Source: JACRCG01 sp964524835
GTDB lineage: Bacteria > Desulfobacterota > Desulfuromonadia > Geobacterales > Pseudopelobacteraceae
Assembly (NCBI GenBank): GCA_964524835.1
Contig: CAZGEG010000008.1
Span: 86,776 to 150,775, forward strand
DNA length: 64,000 nucleotides
Reading direction: 5' to 3'
The notes beneath the pieces are model-generated. The model had not been told where the DNA came from and searched no databases. It worked only from the letters and a program-made list of their open reading frames with translations. The position numbers and the translations under genes were made by a program. This document shows, piece by piece, positions 26,155 through 36,043 of the stretch (positions within the stretch are counted from its first letter, which is position 1; each line of letters begins with the position of its first letter).

Positions 26155-26925
26155 TCAGTACAGATTGATGTCAGCAATGTTTTCCAGATTCAAGATTATG
26201 ATCAATCGTCCGTCGGAACGACCAAGTCCGCTGATAAAATCGCGGTCTACCCCATCCAGGATGGCAGGAGCAGCTTCTACGTCATCCGGGTGTACCTGCA
26301 CAACCTGGATTACTTCATCTACCAGCAGGCCGCTGAAAGAATTATTGTTTTTGATGACAACAACCCGCTCCTTGCCTGTGGGCATTTCCCGAGCCAGGCC
26401 GAGCCGGGTGCGCATATCAATGATCGGAATTATCGTGCCCCGCAACGAAAGAATCCCGGAAACAAACAGCGGGGCACGGGGGACCTCGGTTACCTCTCTC
26501 GGCTTGATGATTTCTTTGATATCCAGAATATTTATACCATAGATTTCATCAGAAACCCGAAAGCAGAGGAATTCCAGCGGGGATTCGGCAACAGTCAGGC
26601 TGTTGACGTCATCGGCAATGGTCGACTCATCATCACACCCGGCCGCGGTTCTGCCGGCCAGAATGATTTCCAGTGGTGTGCCTGTTGTGCCGACAGGTTC
26701 CTGAAGGGCGGCAGCAGGCAATGGAGATACCGACTCTATGCAGGGAGCGGGAGCAGGATGATTTTCTTTCTGAAAAAAATCCACTTCGGGTGAAACGGAA
26801 GCGGCCGGAACCGTATCGAGTACGATTCTTGTCAGACCGGGCAACGGTGAAGCGGAGACTACAGGTTCGTCACCGGCCACATTGAGCGTCTGCAAAGATT
26901 TTTTCCTGATTTTTGCGAGATCCAT
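26155..26925 (-). CDS. CheW-type coupling protein with N-terminal extension
   Basis: 256 residues. A variable, probably disordered N-terminus of about 115 residues (Pro/Ala/Ser-rich) precedes a CheW domain (FLCFRVSDEIYGINILDIKEI, ILSLRGTIIPIIDMRTRLGL). The extension may tether it or bind the neighbouring ATPase; unproven. It starts 11 bases after the ExeA-like gene stop. Confidence 0.9.
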   Translation of the reverse strand: MDLAKIRKKSLQTLNVAGDEPVVSASPLPGLTRIVLDTVPAASVSPEVDFFQKENHPAPAPCIESVSPLPAAALQEPVGTTGTPLEIILAGRTAAGCDDESTIADDVNSLTVAESPLEFLCFRVSDEIYGINILDIKEIIKPREVTEVPRAPLFVSGILSLRGTIIPIIDMRTRLGLAREMPTGKERVVVIKNNNSFSGLLVDEVIQVVQVHPDDVEAAPAILDGVDRDFISGLGRSDGRLIIILNLENIADINLY

Positions 26926-26936
26926 ATCTGTACCGC

Positions 26937-27737
26937 CTACATCATCAATTCATCTTTAATTTCGTTGATTATGCTCGAATCAATCAGGGCGGCATCGCAT
27001 CCGTACGCGACAAGCAGGGCATTGGTCGCCATGGAATTGATTTTTCGCGGCACACCGCCGCTCAGTTCATGAATGCGCTGCACGGCATCCGGCGTGAATA
27101 AGCCGGGAGTACCGCCGGCGGCCTCGAGCCGAAAATCGAGGTATTCCATGATTTCATCCAGCAACAGTGGTTTCAGGTGGTAATGAAGCGAAATACGCTG
27201 CCGCAGAGGTTCAAAGCGGCTTGAAGCCATCATCGGGCGCAATTCCGGCTGCCCCATGATGATAACTCCGAGCAGGTTACGGTCATCCAGCTGAAAGTTG
27301 GTCAGAAGCCTGATCTCATCAAACACCTCCGCATCAGTAATCATCTGGGCCTCGTCAATTACCAGCACCGGGCAGATATCCCGTTGGTTAAGGGAATATA
27401 CGGCGGTATGGATCTGGTTTATCAGAGTGTCTTTGGCATCGGCCGGCTGTTCTATCTCCAGAATCCTGGCAAAGGTCCGGAGAAATTCAATCGCATTCAA
27501 ACGCGGATTGATGATGTAGCAGAACCGGAAACGGGGTCCGAGGCGATCCATAAGAGCCCGCGACAGGGTGGTTTTGCCGCAGCCGATCTCTCCGGTCAGG
27601 ACGGCGAGTTCACGCTCTTCAACGACGAACTCAAGCCGGGCTAGCGCCTCTTCATGCCCGCGGCTCAAAAACAGGAACCGGGGATCGGGGGTTTTGCTGA
27701 ACGGTTTTTCCCTGAAACCGAAATAACGTTTATACAT
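26937..27737 (-). CDS. ExeA-like AAA ATPase in the chemotaxis operon
   Basis: 266 residues of the ExeA/GspA/TniB-type AAA group. Opening MYKRYFGFREKPFSKTPDPRF (split: FREKPFSKTPDPRF) is family-typical. Walker A is GEIGCGKTT (49-57), Walker B is VLVIDEAQ (Asp128, Glu129), with sensor-like LLGVIIMGQPELRP and a C-terminal GGVPRKINSMATNALL. No membrane or peptidoglycan-binding segment follows, unlike full ExeA. It may use ATP to position or assemble the signalling array; the role is inferred from position. Confidence 0.85.
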   Translation of the reverse strand: MYKRYFGFREKPFSKTPDPRFLFLSRGHEEALARLEFVVEERELAVLTGEIGCGKTTLSRALMDRLGPRFRFCYIINPRLNAIEFLRTFARILEIEQPADAKDTLINQIHTAVYSLNQRDICPVLVIDEAQMITDAEVFDEIRLLTNFQLDDRNLLGVIIMGQPELRPMMASSRFEPLRQRISLHYHLKPLLLDEIMEYLDFRLEAAGGTPGLFTPDAVQRIHELSGGVPRKINSMATNALLVAYGCDAALIDSSIINEIKDELMM

Positions 27738-27742
27738 GTATG

Positions 27743-29857
27743 TCAGCTCCCCGAACGCATCGTTTCATTGATTATTCCGCCGATGTCGAGGACGAGTATT
27801 GTGCGCTGGTCTCCAAGGTCTGCGGCCCCGGAAACCCCCCGGAATTTCTTGAAAGAGTCGCCTAGCGGCTTTATCACGATATCCTGCTGGCAGACCAGAT
27901 CGTCAACCGCGATACCGAGACGCTTTTCAGCGACCCCGACGACGACGACATAAAATTCTTTCGGAGGTTCGTCACTGCGGAGTATGTCGAAATAATGCTC
28001 AAGTCTCAGCAGAGGCAGAGTCGATTCCCGGAGCTGTACGACCTCTTTGCGCTCAACTGTCATGATATCCTTGTCCGTCATCAACAGCGATTCAAGCACC
28101 GATGTGATCGGCAGAGCATACGTCCTGCCGCTGCAGCGTACCATCAGGGCCTTGATGATCGCCAGTGTGATCGGCAGGGTGATAATAAAGCGGCTTCCCT
28201 CCCCCCTGCGTGTCTCGATATCGACCATCCCGGACACCGCCGAGATGTTGTTCTTGACAACATCCATGCCGACGCCCCGTCCGGAAACCTCGCTGACGGT
28301 TTCATTGGTTGAAAAACCGGGCAGAAAGATGAAATCGATTGCGTCACGGTCGGACACCGTACTGACATCGTTTACCAGCCCTTTTTGCAACGCCTTTTTT
28401 TTGACCTTCTCGACATCGATACCGCCGCCGTCATCCTCAATTTCAATAACGACGTGATTGCCTTTTTGATACGACGAGATCCGGATGGTGCCTTTTTCAT
28501 CCTTGCCCTGCGCCAGGCGTTCATCCCGGGACTCGATGCCGTGATCAATGGCGTTGCGGATAATATGCATCATCGGATCCGAGATGTCTTCGACGATAAG
28601 TTTATCCAGCTCGGTATCGGCCCCGAAAAACTTGAGGTCGACCCGCTTCCCCTGCTCACGGGATATTTTCCGTACAATGCGCGACATCTTCTCGTACAAT
28701 TGCCCGATCGGGATCATGCGGATCTCCATAACCCCTTTCTGGAGATCGGAAAGTTTTCTTTCAAGCCCTTTTGCCGCTTTGCCCAGCTCGATGGAGAGGT
28801 GTGAAAACCCCTCGTTGCGCATCTTGTTGGTAACGCCCGCAATGGTCGAGTTGGCGAGTACGAGTTCGCCGACGATGTTCATCAGTTCGTCAAGCTTGCC
28901 GATATCGACCCTGACTGTCCGGCTCATGCTTTTGGCGCTGAGAGAAGCGTCGTCTGCCGGAGGTGACGGAGGGGGTGTCGGGGATTCGGCTTGTGCCTGC
29001 GGTGACCCGGCCGGTGCAACAGCCGCCGTTTCGGCACGGGCTGCAGGTGCATCCGCGTCGGGGAAGGCGGCACCCTGCGGTTTTTCCGGTGACCCGCCGG
29101 AGCCGAGCTGCGTAACCGTGACGCTATCCTGCTCGATGGCTGCTTTCATCTCGTCGAGTGCATTCTTTGAACCGAAAAGAATGTCGAAATCGATATTGGT
29201 TTCGAGGTTTACGCCGGCACTCGGCAAGGTGCTGATAACTTCTCCGCACCCTTTCAATATATCCGTGACAGCCGACAATTCTGTATCGAATGTTGTCAGA
29301 TCAAATGATGTATGGATATTGAAGATGGTCCGGCCTTTGGCAAGATTGTCTTTGAGACGGTGCTCTTCGTATTCCGTCAGAGCGCCACGCACATGAGCGG
29401 GCAGTCCAAGCTCCTCCAGAGGTGACACACCGGTCTGTATTTCCGGTGGGGCAAGGCAGGCATTTATTTTCGTAATAGTCGCCGCTATTTCCCGCGCCAT
29501 GCTTGTCTCTTCGCCGGAGGCAAGCGTCCGGACCAGGGAACTGAGCAGTTCATGGGAATCAAACAGGACAGCCATAAGTTTCTGGGTGAGATTCAGTTTG
29601 CCGAGCCTCAGCCAGTCGAGCAGGTTTTCCATGTTATGCGAAAGCTCGGCGACACCGCTGAAGCCGAACATTCCGGCCAATCCCTTCAAGGAGTGGGCCC
29701 CGCGAAATATTGAGTTCAGAACGTCTGGATTCAATTCACCGCTCTCAGCCATATCGGAGAGGTCAGATAATTCAGAGCCGAGCTGCTCGACGATCTCCTC
29801 CGCTTCTGCAAGAAAATCCTGAACGGCTTTCGTATGTGTGGCGTTCTGTTCACTCAT
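27743..29857 (-). CDS. cheA: Chemotaxis histidine kinase CheA
   Basis: About 704 residues starting at the Met at 29857 (MSEQNATHTKAV). HPt domain with phospho-accepting His55 (FRGAHSLKGLAG), a P2-like region, an Ala/Pro linker near 265-315, dimerisation helices (DIGKLDELMNIVGELVLANS), HATPase boxes (N: HIIRNAIDHGIES, G1: DDGGGID, G2: GRGVGMDVVK) and a C-terminal CheW-like domain. All kinase residues seem present. It should phosphorylate both CheY proteins and CheB of the cluster. Confidence 0.96.
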   Translation of the reverse strand: MSEQNATHTKAVQDFLAEAEEIVEQLGSELSDLSDMAESGELNPDVLNSIFRGAHSLKGLAGMFGFSGVAELSHNMENLLDWLRLGKLNLTQKLMAVLFDSHELLSSLVRTLASGEETSMAREIAATITKINACLAPPEIQTGVSPLEELGLPAHVRGALTEYEEHRLKDNLAKGRTIFNIHTSFDLTTFDTELSAVTDILKGCGEVISTLPSAGVNLETNIDFDILFGSKNALDEMKAAIEQDSVTVTQLGSGGSPEKPQGAAFPDADAPAARAETAAVAPAGSPQAQAESPTPPPSPPADDASLSAKSMSRTVRVDIGKLDELMNIVGELVLANSTIAGVTNKMRNEGFSHLSIELGKAAKGLERKLSDLQKGVMEIRMIPIGQLYEKMSRIVRKISREQGKRVDLKFFGADTELDKLIVEDISDPMMHIIRNAIDHGIESRDERLAQGKDEKGTIRISSYQKGNHVVIEIEDDGGGIDVEKVKKKALQKGLVNDVSTVSDRDAIDFIFLPGFSTNETVSEVSGRGVGMDVVKNNISAVSGMVDIETRRGEGSRFIITLPITLAIIKALMVRCSGRTYALPITSVLESLLMTDKDIMTVERKEVVQLRESTLPLLRLEHYFDILRSDEPPKEFYVVVVGVAEKRLGIAVDDLVCQQDIVIKPLGDSFKKFRGVSGAADLGDQRTILVLDIGGIINETMRSGS

Positions 29858-29879
29858 TACTGCACACCTCAAACACCTG

Positions 29880-30260
29880 TCAGAGCGTTTTGTCCAGATA
29901 CTTGCTGATCAATTGCTGGAGAATCGCAGGAGAAAAAGGCTTGACCAGATATTCATCCGCACCAAGCTGTTTACCTTTTTCAATATCCTTTGCACTCCCT
30001 TCCGTTGAGATGATGAAAACAGGTATGTTAGTGTAATTAGGGTTGGCCCTAAGATAACTGATCAACTCAAGTCCGTTGATATCTGGCATATTAATATCGG
30101 TCATAATCAGATCTACATGATCGCGAGGAAGCAGTCGCAGCGCTTCAAAACCGCTTGAGGCTTCGACTGTCCGGTAGTCACCGAGGGTTTCAACGATAGC
30201 AACCAGCAGGGCACGCATGGTCGACGAGTCATCAGCAATTAATATGGTTTTGGAACTCAC
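29880..30260 (-). CDS. CheY-like response regulator
   Basis: Stand-alone receiver, 126 residues: acidic DD at 10-11, Asp55 (LIMTDINMPD), Lys in YLVKPF. It overlaps the preceding gene by four bases (30257-30260) and precedes cheA, so it is the first single-domain receiver of the operon. Confidence 0.92.
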   Translation of the reverse strand: MSSKTILIADDSSTMRALLVAIVETLGDYRTVEASSGFEALRLLPRDHVDLIMTDINMPDINGLELISYLRANPNYTNIPVFIISTEGSAKDIEKGKQLGADEYLVKPFSPAILQQLISKYLDKTL

Positions 30261-31927
30261 GCGGCGACCCTCTCATATAACTGACGTTCTAATAAGGATT
30301 TTTCTAATGCAATTCCTGCCTGAGACAGGAAAATAGACAGCGGTTCTACATCTCCAATCGGTTTTCCGTCCGGGAGGTTGTCTCCATAGAGAAACCCGAT
30401 GACTCGGGACTGGCTGACCAGTGGACCGATAAAAACTTCGGCGGGGGTGCCGTCACCCAGTTGGTCAAAAATATGGGAATCAAGCGGCGTTGACGCCGGC
30501 GTGAACGTATGTGGTCGTCCGGTTCGCAGCGGTTCCGAAAACATTGAGCTGGATTCCTGGGGGAACTGTATCGACCGCACTTTTTCATCGCCGCTGATGG
30601 TGCCGCCTGTGATACCGAATTGTCCGAATCCGGAAATGATCTGGTCACTGACAGTAAAAATGATGGCCCGGTTTACGAATTCTGAAGCGAATCGAAGCAC
30701 CAGCAGCAGGACTCCGCCTTGCAGGTCAGGATTGTTCAGCTCCTCCAGCATGCCGCGCAGCAGGGAAAATCCTCCAATCTGCTGGGAGGATTCAACGGCA
30801 CGCGGCATATCTTCATCCTCCCCCATTTCAATGCGCAGCTCATCACCCAGATTGAACCGGTTTTGCCACTCCCCGTCAGGTGCGACCTCTTCGGAACGAT
30901 CAATGACGTGCATAACCTTGGCAAGAAAGCTGTCCAGTATGGCCGGAGTATTGATTTCGGCCCGGCGGGGCTTGATCACGAAAGGATACCCGCAGTCGTG
31001 AATCTTCTGCTCGGCCTCGGCATGATGATAGTCGGTCATGACAATCAGCTGCAGGTCGTGAAAGTTTCGGCGCAGAAGTTCCATAAGCTCGAGACCGCCC
31101 AGAACTCCTGATCCGTCCATTTTAGGCATTATCAGGTCAATCAGGACTGCAGGGCGCTCACCGCTTCTATGTAGGGAATCAACCATGATCAGTGTGTCTT
31201 CGCTGCGTGTCATTGCATGGACGGTAAAGCCTTTATCCTCAAGCCTGTCGGCAATTTTCCGCAATGTCGGGCCGTCATCATCGACAATGACAACCGGTGG
31301 CTGTACCGGAGGCATGGAGGAAGCTGCCCCCCCGGCGCTGTTCAGCAGATCAAAGTCAAGCACCGACTCACCGTCTGGAAGGTCACCATCGGCACTGCCG
31401 GCTTCGGCCGCATGACGCCTTTCATCGAGGATCCTGGTCCCTTCCATGGCTAGAAACTGCGGATTCAGTCCCTGATCCAGCATGAACTGAAGCGGATCCA
31501 TCTTTGTGCCGTCAACCGTTTCAATAGATTTCTGGACTGTAAATTTAAATGTACCCTCTGACCAGGCGAACAGGGAAAAGACAACATTTTCAATCTGTTC
31601 CCGCACAACTTCTTCAATAGTTTCTTGCGGCACGCCGAAGTTTTTGACTAGAATCACCCCGAGGCGTTCACGAAAACCGTGCTCCTGCTGGAAGGAAAGG
31701 CCCTTGCGCAGTACGGACAGATCAATGATCCCCCGTTGAATCAACACCTCACCCAGACTTTGCTGATAAGCGCTTGAGGAAGCCCGTACAACCTGGCCTT
31801 GACGAAAAAAAACCGAGCCATCCCTTCCCTTGCTGCTTAGGGAAAGGACACCGGTTTTTCTACTGAGACTGACAATCTGTAAAATCTCGCCAAGTCCGAG
31901 CTCTTCGAGGTTACCTTCCAGGCTCAT
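30257..31927 (-). CDS. DUF4388 (PatA-N-like) / receiver / GAF-like regulator
   Basis: 556 residues. The N-terminal ~130 residues are a DUF4388 domain (MSLEGNLEELGLGEILQIV...KTGVLSLSSKGRDGSVFF), known from cyanobacterial PatA and deltaproteobacterial regulators. A receiver domain follows (VVIVDDDGPTLRK ... VLIDLIMPKMDG, roughly 210-335). The C-terminal ~170 residues resemble a GAF-like sensor (VNRAIIFTV, FIGPLVSQSRVIGFLYGDN). No DNA-binding or cyclase output is seen. First gene of the che operon; it may gate the pathway. Confidence 0.82.
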   Translation of the reverse strand: MSLEGNLEELGLGEILQIVSLSRKTGVLSLSSKGRDGSVFFRQGQVVRASSSAYQQSLGEVLIQRGIIDLSVLRKGLSFQQEHGFRERLGVILVKNFGVPQETIEEVVREQIENVVFSLFAWSEGTFKFTVQKSIETVDGTKMDPLQFMLDQGLNPQFLAMEGTRILDERRHAAEAGSADGDLPDGESVLDFDLLNSAGGAASSMPPVQPPVVIVDDDGPTLRKIADRLEDKGFTVHAMTRSEDTLIMVDSLHRSGERPAVLIDLIMPKMDGSGVLGGLELMELLRRNFHDLQLIVMTDYHHAEAEQKIHDCGYPFVIKPRRAEINTPAILDSFLAKVMHVIDRSEEVAPDGEWQNRFNLGDELRIEMGEDEDMPRAVESSQQIGGFSLLRGMLEELNNPDLQGGVLLLVLRFASEFVNRAIIFTVSDQIISGFGQFGITGGTISGDEKVRSIQFPQESSSMFSEPLRTGRPHTFTPASTPLDSHIFDQLGDGTPAEVFIGPLVSQSRVIGFLYGDNLPDGKPIGDVEPLSIFLSQAGIALEKSLLERQLYERVAA

Positions 31928-32069
31928 TCGTCACAATCCATCTGCGTGGTACCAATCGGAGAAGCCCCGATTGAATCACGAGCAGTTTTCGATTACGTTA
32001 GGGAGGATAAAAACTGGCAAAATATATCGCAACAGTGAACTCAAGTAAAGCCTTAAAGGGGGTAATTGC

Positions 32070-33425
32070 CTATGTGTTGCGCTCGGATCCACCTTTACTA
32101 CGGGATGTATCCGTTTTGTCGCGTCCCCGGAACATCAGGCGCAGCGGTACACCTTCGAATCCGAACGCATCGCGGAATTTATTGATAAGATAGCGCTCAT
32201 ACGAGTAATGAATGTTTTCCGGCTGATTGGTGAAAATTACAAAGGCCGGGGGCCTGGTGGCAACCTGGGTGGCAAAATAGAATTTTACCCTGCGGCCGTG
32301 AGACAGCGGAGCATGGTGGGATTCAATGGCATCGGTAAACACATGCACAAGTTCCGACGTGGTTACGCGCCGGCAATACTGGGCCATAACCTCATCGACG
32401 GTTTCTATGATCTTGCCGGTACGCTGGCCGGTTTTGGCAGATACGAAGACAATCGGAGCGTACGCCATGTATTTGAAACCGTCCCTGATTTTTTCCGTAT
32501 AGGTTTTGAAGGTCGCGTTGTCCTTATCGAGGAGATCCCACTTGTTAATGACAAACACACACCCCTTGCCCGCTTCGTGGATGTAGCCGGAAATTCGCTC
32601 GTCCTGCTCGGTGACCCCCTCGTCCGCGTCGATCACCATCAGCACAACGTCAGCTCGTTCGATACTGCGCAGGGCATCACAGACGCTGTACTTTTCCAGT
32701 TTTTCAGTAGTTTTCCCCTTGCGGCGGATACCGGCGGTATCGATCAGGACGTAAGGTTTTTTGTTGCAGGTGAATGGGGTGTCGACCGAATCCCGCGTGG
32801 TGCCGGCAGTCGGATTGGCCACTACCCGCTCAAAGCCGAGCAGCTTGTTGACAAGCGATGACTTGCCGACATTGGGGCGCCCGACAACGGCGATTCGGGT
32901 GACATTCTCTTCAGGGTCGGCGACGTCAGTCGGCGGAAAAACGGCCATAATGTTTTCAACCAGATCAACCACGCCGCGATTATGCTCGGCCGAAATGGTG
33001 TACAGCTCGCCGATTCCGAGGGAATAGAATTCCGCCGATTCATTTTCAAGTTTATCTCCGTCAACCTTGTTGACGACAAAAAACACCGGCTTCTTGACGC
33101 GCCGCAGCATTTCGGCCACCTCAATATCCGCCGGAGTCAAGCCGCTTCGGGCATCCATCATGAAGATGATGATATCAGCCTCTTCAATTGCAAGTTTTGA
33201 CTGCTCACGCATCTGCTGCAGCAGGCGGTTTTCGGTTACCGGCTCGAATCCGCCGGTGTCGATGAGGATGAACGGCTTTTCGAAACGGGTAATGTTGGCG
33301 TAGTTGCGGTCACGCGTAACTCCGGGGGTGTCGTCGACAATGGCACGACGATGACCCAGCAGACGGTTGAACAGGGTTGATTTGCCCACATTGGGGCGGC
33401 CGACAATTGCTACTAATGGTTTCAT
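32070..33425 (-). CDS. der: Ribosome assembly GTPase Der (EngA)
   Basis: Double-GTPase needed for 50S subunit maturation, 451 residues. G1 motifs appear twice, GRPNVGKS near 8-15 and again near 180-187, with DTGG/DTAG, NKVD and NKWD. A C-terminal KH-like domain follows. It overlaps era by four bases. The two adjacent GTPases suggest a shared ribosome-assembly unit. Confidence 0.96.
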   Translation of the reverse strand: MKPLVAIVGRPNVGKSTLFNRLLGHRRAIVDDTPGVTRDRNYANITRFEKPFILIDTGGFEPVTENRLLQQMREQSKLAIEEADIIIFMMDARSGLTPADIEVAEMLRRVKKPVFFVVNKVDGDKLENESAEFYSLGIGELYTISAEHNRGVVDLVENIMAVFPPTDVADPEENVTRIAVVGRPNVGKSSLVNKLLGFERVVANPTAGTTRDSVDTPFTCNKKPYVLIDTAGIRRKGKTTEKLEKYSVCDALRSIERADVVLMVIDADEGVTEQDERISGYIHEAGKGCVFVINKWDLLDKDNATFKTYTEKIRDGFKYMAYAPIVFVSAKTGQRTGKIIETVDEVMAQYCRRVTTSELVHVFTDAIESHHAPLSHGRRVKFYFATQVATRPPAFVIFTNQPENIHYSYERYLINKFRDAFGFEGVPLRLMFRGRDKTDTSRSKGGSERNT

Positions 33426-34312
33426 TCGTATCCCAGTTCTCTCAATTTAGACGGTCGTTCGCTCCAGTTTTCAACCACCTTGACGAACAGTTCCAGATAT
33501 ACCCTGGTGGCAAGCAGACGCTCGATATCCTGTCGGGCCTGACTACCGATCTTTTTCAGCATCTCACCCTTCGAGCCGATTATGATCCCCTTCTGGGTGG
33601 CCCGCTCCAGCATGATGGCAGCCGAAATGGCGATGACGCCGTTTTCCCGCTCAATAAAACTCTCCACGACGACCGCCGTCGAATACGGTACCTCGTCGCG
33701 GGTCAGACGGAAAACTTTTTCGCGGATCATCTCGGCAACAATAAACTTTTCCGGCATATCGGTCAAAATGTCGTCCGGGAACATGGCCGGACCTTCGGGG
33801 AGATAGCCGCTGACCACCGACACCAGATGGGCCACTCCGTCATTGCGGCCGGCGGATACCGGAACGATTTCCCTGAACGGGTGGAGCGCGGCCCAGTCGG
33901 CTATTTTTTTCAGCACCTGGTTCTTGTCGGCGAGCAGATCGATCTTGTTGATAACCAGCACAACCGGAATCTTTACTTTGCCGAGGACATCCTGGATGAA
34001 GGCGGGATCGGCGGCGGAGGTCGCTTCTACGACCAGCATCAGGAGATCGACCCCGCTGATTGCCGACCTGGCCACATCCACCATGCTACGGTTCAGCCGG
34101 GAATGGCCGCTGTGGATACCGGGGGTATCGATAAAAACGATCTGGCCGCCCGGGATATTGTGAATCCCCTGTATCCGGTTGCGGGTCGTCTGTGGTTTGT
34201 CCGAAGTAATGACAATCTTCTCGCCGATGATGCTGTTCAGAAGCGTTGATTTCCCCACGTTCGGGCGACCGATGATTGAAACAAATCCTGATGTAAAATT
34301 CTCTTTTTTCAT
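33422..34312 (-). CDS. era: GTPase Era
   Basis: 16S rRNA-binding GTPase of 30S assembly, 296 residues from the Met at 34312 (MKKENFTSGFVSIIGR). G1 GRPNVGKST (15-23), G3 DTPG, G4 NKIDLL, and a C-terminal KH domain with GSKGEMLKKIGSQAR. A longer frame starts at 34357 inside glnS. The AAGGAG is about 14 bases before the chosen ATG, which is long, so the start is less sure than the gene. Confidence 0.95.
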   Translation of the reverse strand: MKKENFTSGFVSIIGRPNVGKSTLLNSIIGEKIVITSDKPQTTRNRIQGIHNIPGGQIVFIDTPGIHSGHSRLNRSMVDVARSAISGVDLLMLVVEATSAADPAFIQDVLGKVKIPVVLVINKIDLLADKNQVLKKIADWAALHPFREIVPVSAGRNDGVAHLVSVVSGYLPEGPAMFPDDILTDMPEKFIVAEMIREKVFRLTRDEVPYSTAVVVESFIERENGVIAISAAIMLERATQKGIIIGSKGEMLKKIGSQARQDIERLLATRVYLELFVKVVENWSERPSKLRELGYE

Positions 34313-34338
34313 GCTGATATGTACCACTCCTTCATGTG

Positions 34339-36021
34339 TTACTTCTTGGCAGCCCATACATCGCGCAAGGTGACTATCCGGTTGAATACGAGTTTGCCGG
34401 GGAGAGAATCTTTCGGGTCCGGCCGGAAATATCCCTGTCGTTCAAATTGGTAGCGGGTTTCAACATCCGCCCCGGCCAGGGAGGCTTCAAGCCTGCAGTC
34501 GGAAAGGGTTTCAACGGAAGCGGGATTCAAGAACTGCTTGTAGTCGGCACCGCCCCGGTCGGGATTGGGATCGCTGAAGAGCCGGTCGAACAGCCGCACT
34601 TCAGCGGTCACGGCGTGGCGGGCGGAAACCCAGTGAATAACCCCTTTGACCTTTCGTCCGTCGGAGGTATGTATTCCCTCGCGAGACGCGGGGTCATATT
34701 CGCCGTGAAGCTCCAGAACCGTTCCCTGCCCATCCTTTACGACGCCTGTGCAGGTGACGATATAGCCGAAGCGGAGCTTGACCTCACCGCCGACAGTCAG
34801 GCGGTGGAAGCCTTTGCTCGGGGTCTCCATGAAATCGTCGGAGTCGATCCAGATCTCGCGGGAGAAGGGGATCGTACGGTTGCCCATCTCCGGTTTCTGC
34901 GGGTGGTTTGCCGCTAGCATTTCTTCGACCTGATTGGCAGGGTAATTATCTATCACCAGCTTTATGGGACGTAGTACCGCCATGGCTCGCGGCGCAGTTT
35001 CATTCAGGTCGGTGCGGACGCACTCCTCCAGGATCGATGCATCGATCCATGAATCGCTGCGACCCACGCCGATCTGTTCGCAAAAAGCCCGTACCGCTGC
35101 CGGGGTGTAGCCGCGCCGCTTGATCCCCACCAGGGTCGGCATGCGCGGATCATCCCAGCCGCTGACCGTGCCGAGCTGCACCAGTTCCTGCAGTTTCCGC
35201 TTGCTCATGACTGTGTAGGTCAGATTCAGGCGGGCAAATTCATACTGGCGCGGCCGCGCCGGAACCGGGAGGTTATCCAGGAACCATTCGTAGAGCGGCT
35301 TGTGGGATTCAAACTCCAGAGTGCAGATCGAGTGCGTAATCCCCTCTATCGCATCGGTCTGCCCATGGGCGAAGTCGTACATCGGGTAGATCTTCCAGGC
35401 GTCGCCGACGTGCGGATGCGGCGTATGGAGGATCCGGTACAGGACCGGGTCGCGCAGGCTGATATTGGGCGAGGCCATGTCTATTTTGGCCCGCAGCACA
35501 CGAGTGCCATCCGGGAACTCGCCGGAACGCATCCGGCTGAAAAGGCTGAGGTTTTCTTCCACCGATCGGCTGCGATACGGGCTCTCTTTTCCCGGTTCGG
35601 TCAGCGTGCCGCGATAGGCGCGGATCTCCTCGCCGCTCAGATCCTCGACGTACGCTTTTCCCCGCTCGATCAGGAAGATCGCCCACCGGTACAGTTGCTC
35701 GAAATTGTCCGAGGCGTAATAGAGATGTTTGCCCCAGTCGAAGCCGAGCCAGAGGACACTTTCCTTGATGGAGTCGATATATTCCCGCTCTTCTTTTGCC
35801 GGGTTCGTGTCATCAAAGCGGAGGTGGCAGCGTCCGCCGAAATCGCGCGCCAGACCGAAGTTGATGCAGATCGACTTGGCATGACCGATATGGAGGTAGC
35901 CGTTCGGTTCGGGCGGAAAGCGGGTCACGACGCCGCTGTGTTTGCCGCTTTTGAGGTCCTCGTCAATAATGGTGCGGAGAAAGTTATTGGCTGCGGGGGC
36001 GGCCTGTTCAATACTGGTCAT
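34339..36021 (-). CDS. glnS: Glutaminyl-tRNA synthetase
   Basis: Class I synthetase, 560 residues from the Met at 36021 (MTSIEQAAPAANNFLR); a longer frame from 36093 overlaps miaB. HIGH at 44-47 in PPEPNGYLHIGHAKS and the KMSKS-like VMSKRKL are intact, followed by the two beta-barrel anticodon domains. GlnRS instead of the GatCAB route is common in proteobacteria. Confidence 0.96.
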   Translation of the reverse strand: MTSIEQAAPAANNFLRTIIDEDLKSGKHSGVVTRFPPEPNGYLHIGHAKSICINFGLARDFGGRCHLRFDDTNPAKEEREYIDSIKESVLWLGFDWGKHLYYASDNFEQLYRWAIFLIERGKAYVEDLSGEEIRAYRGTLTEPGKESPYRSRSVEENLSLFSRMRSGEFPDGTRVLRAKIDMASPNISLRDPVLYRILHTPHPHVGDAWKIYPMYDFAHGQTDAIEGITHSICTLEFESHKPLYEWFLDNLPVPARPRQYEFARLNLTYTVMSKRKLQELVQLGTVSGWDDPRMPTLVGIKRRGYTPAAVRAFCEQIGVGRSDSWIDASILEECVRTDLNETAPRAMAVLRPIKLVIDNYPANQVEEMLAANHPQKPEMGNRTIPFSREIWIDSDDFMETPSKGFHRLTVGGEVKLRFGYIVTCTGVVKDGQGTVLELHGEYDPASREGIHTSDGRKVKGVIHWVSARHAVTAEVRLFDRLFSDPNPDRGGADYKQFLNPASVETLSDCRLEASLAGADVETRYQFERQGYFRPDPKDSLPGKLVFNRIVTLRDVWAAKK

Positions 36022-36043
36022 GATACCCTCGTGAATGCGTGTT

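Noticed and set aside
28548..29396. 282-codon plus-strand frame
   Set aside because: Antisense to cheA; no start signal or domain.
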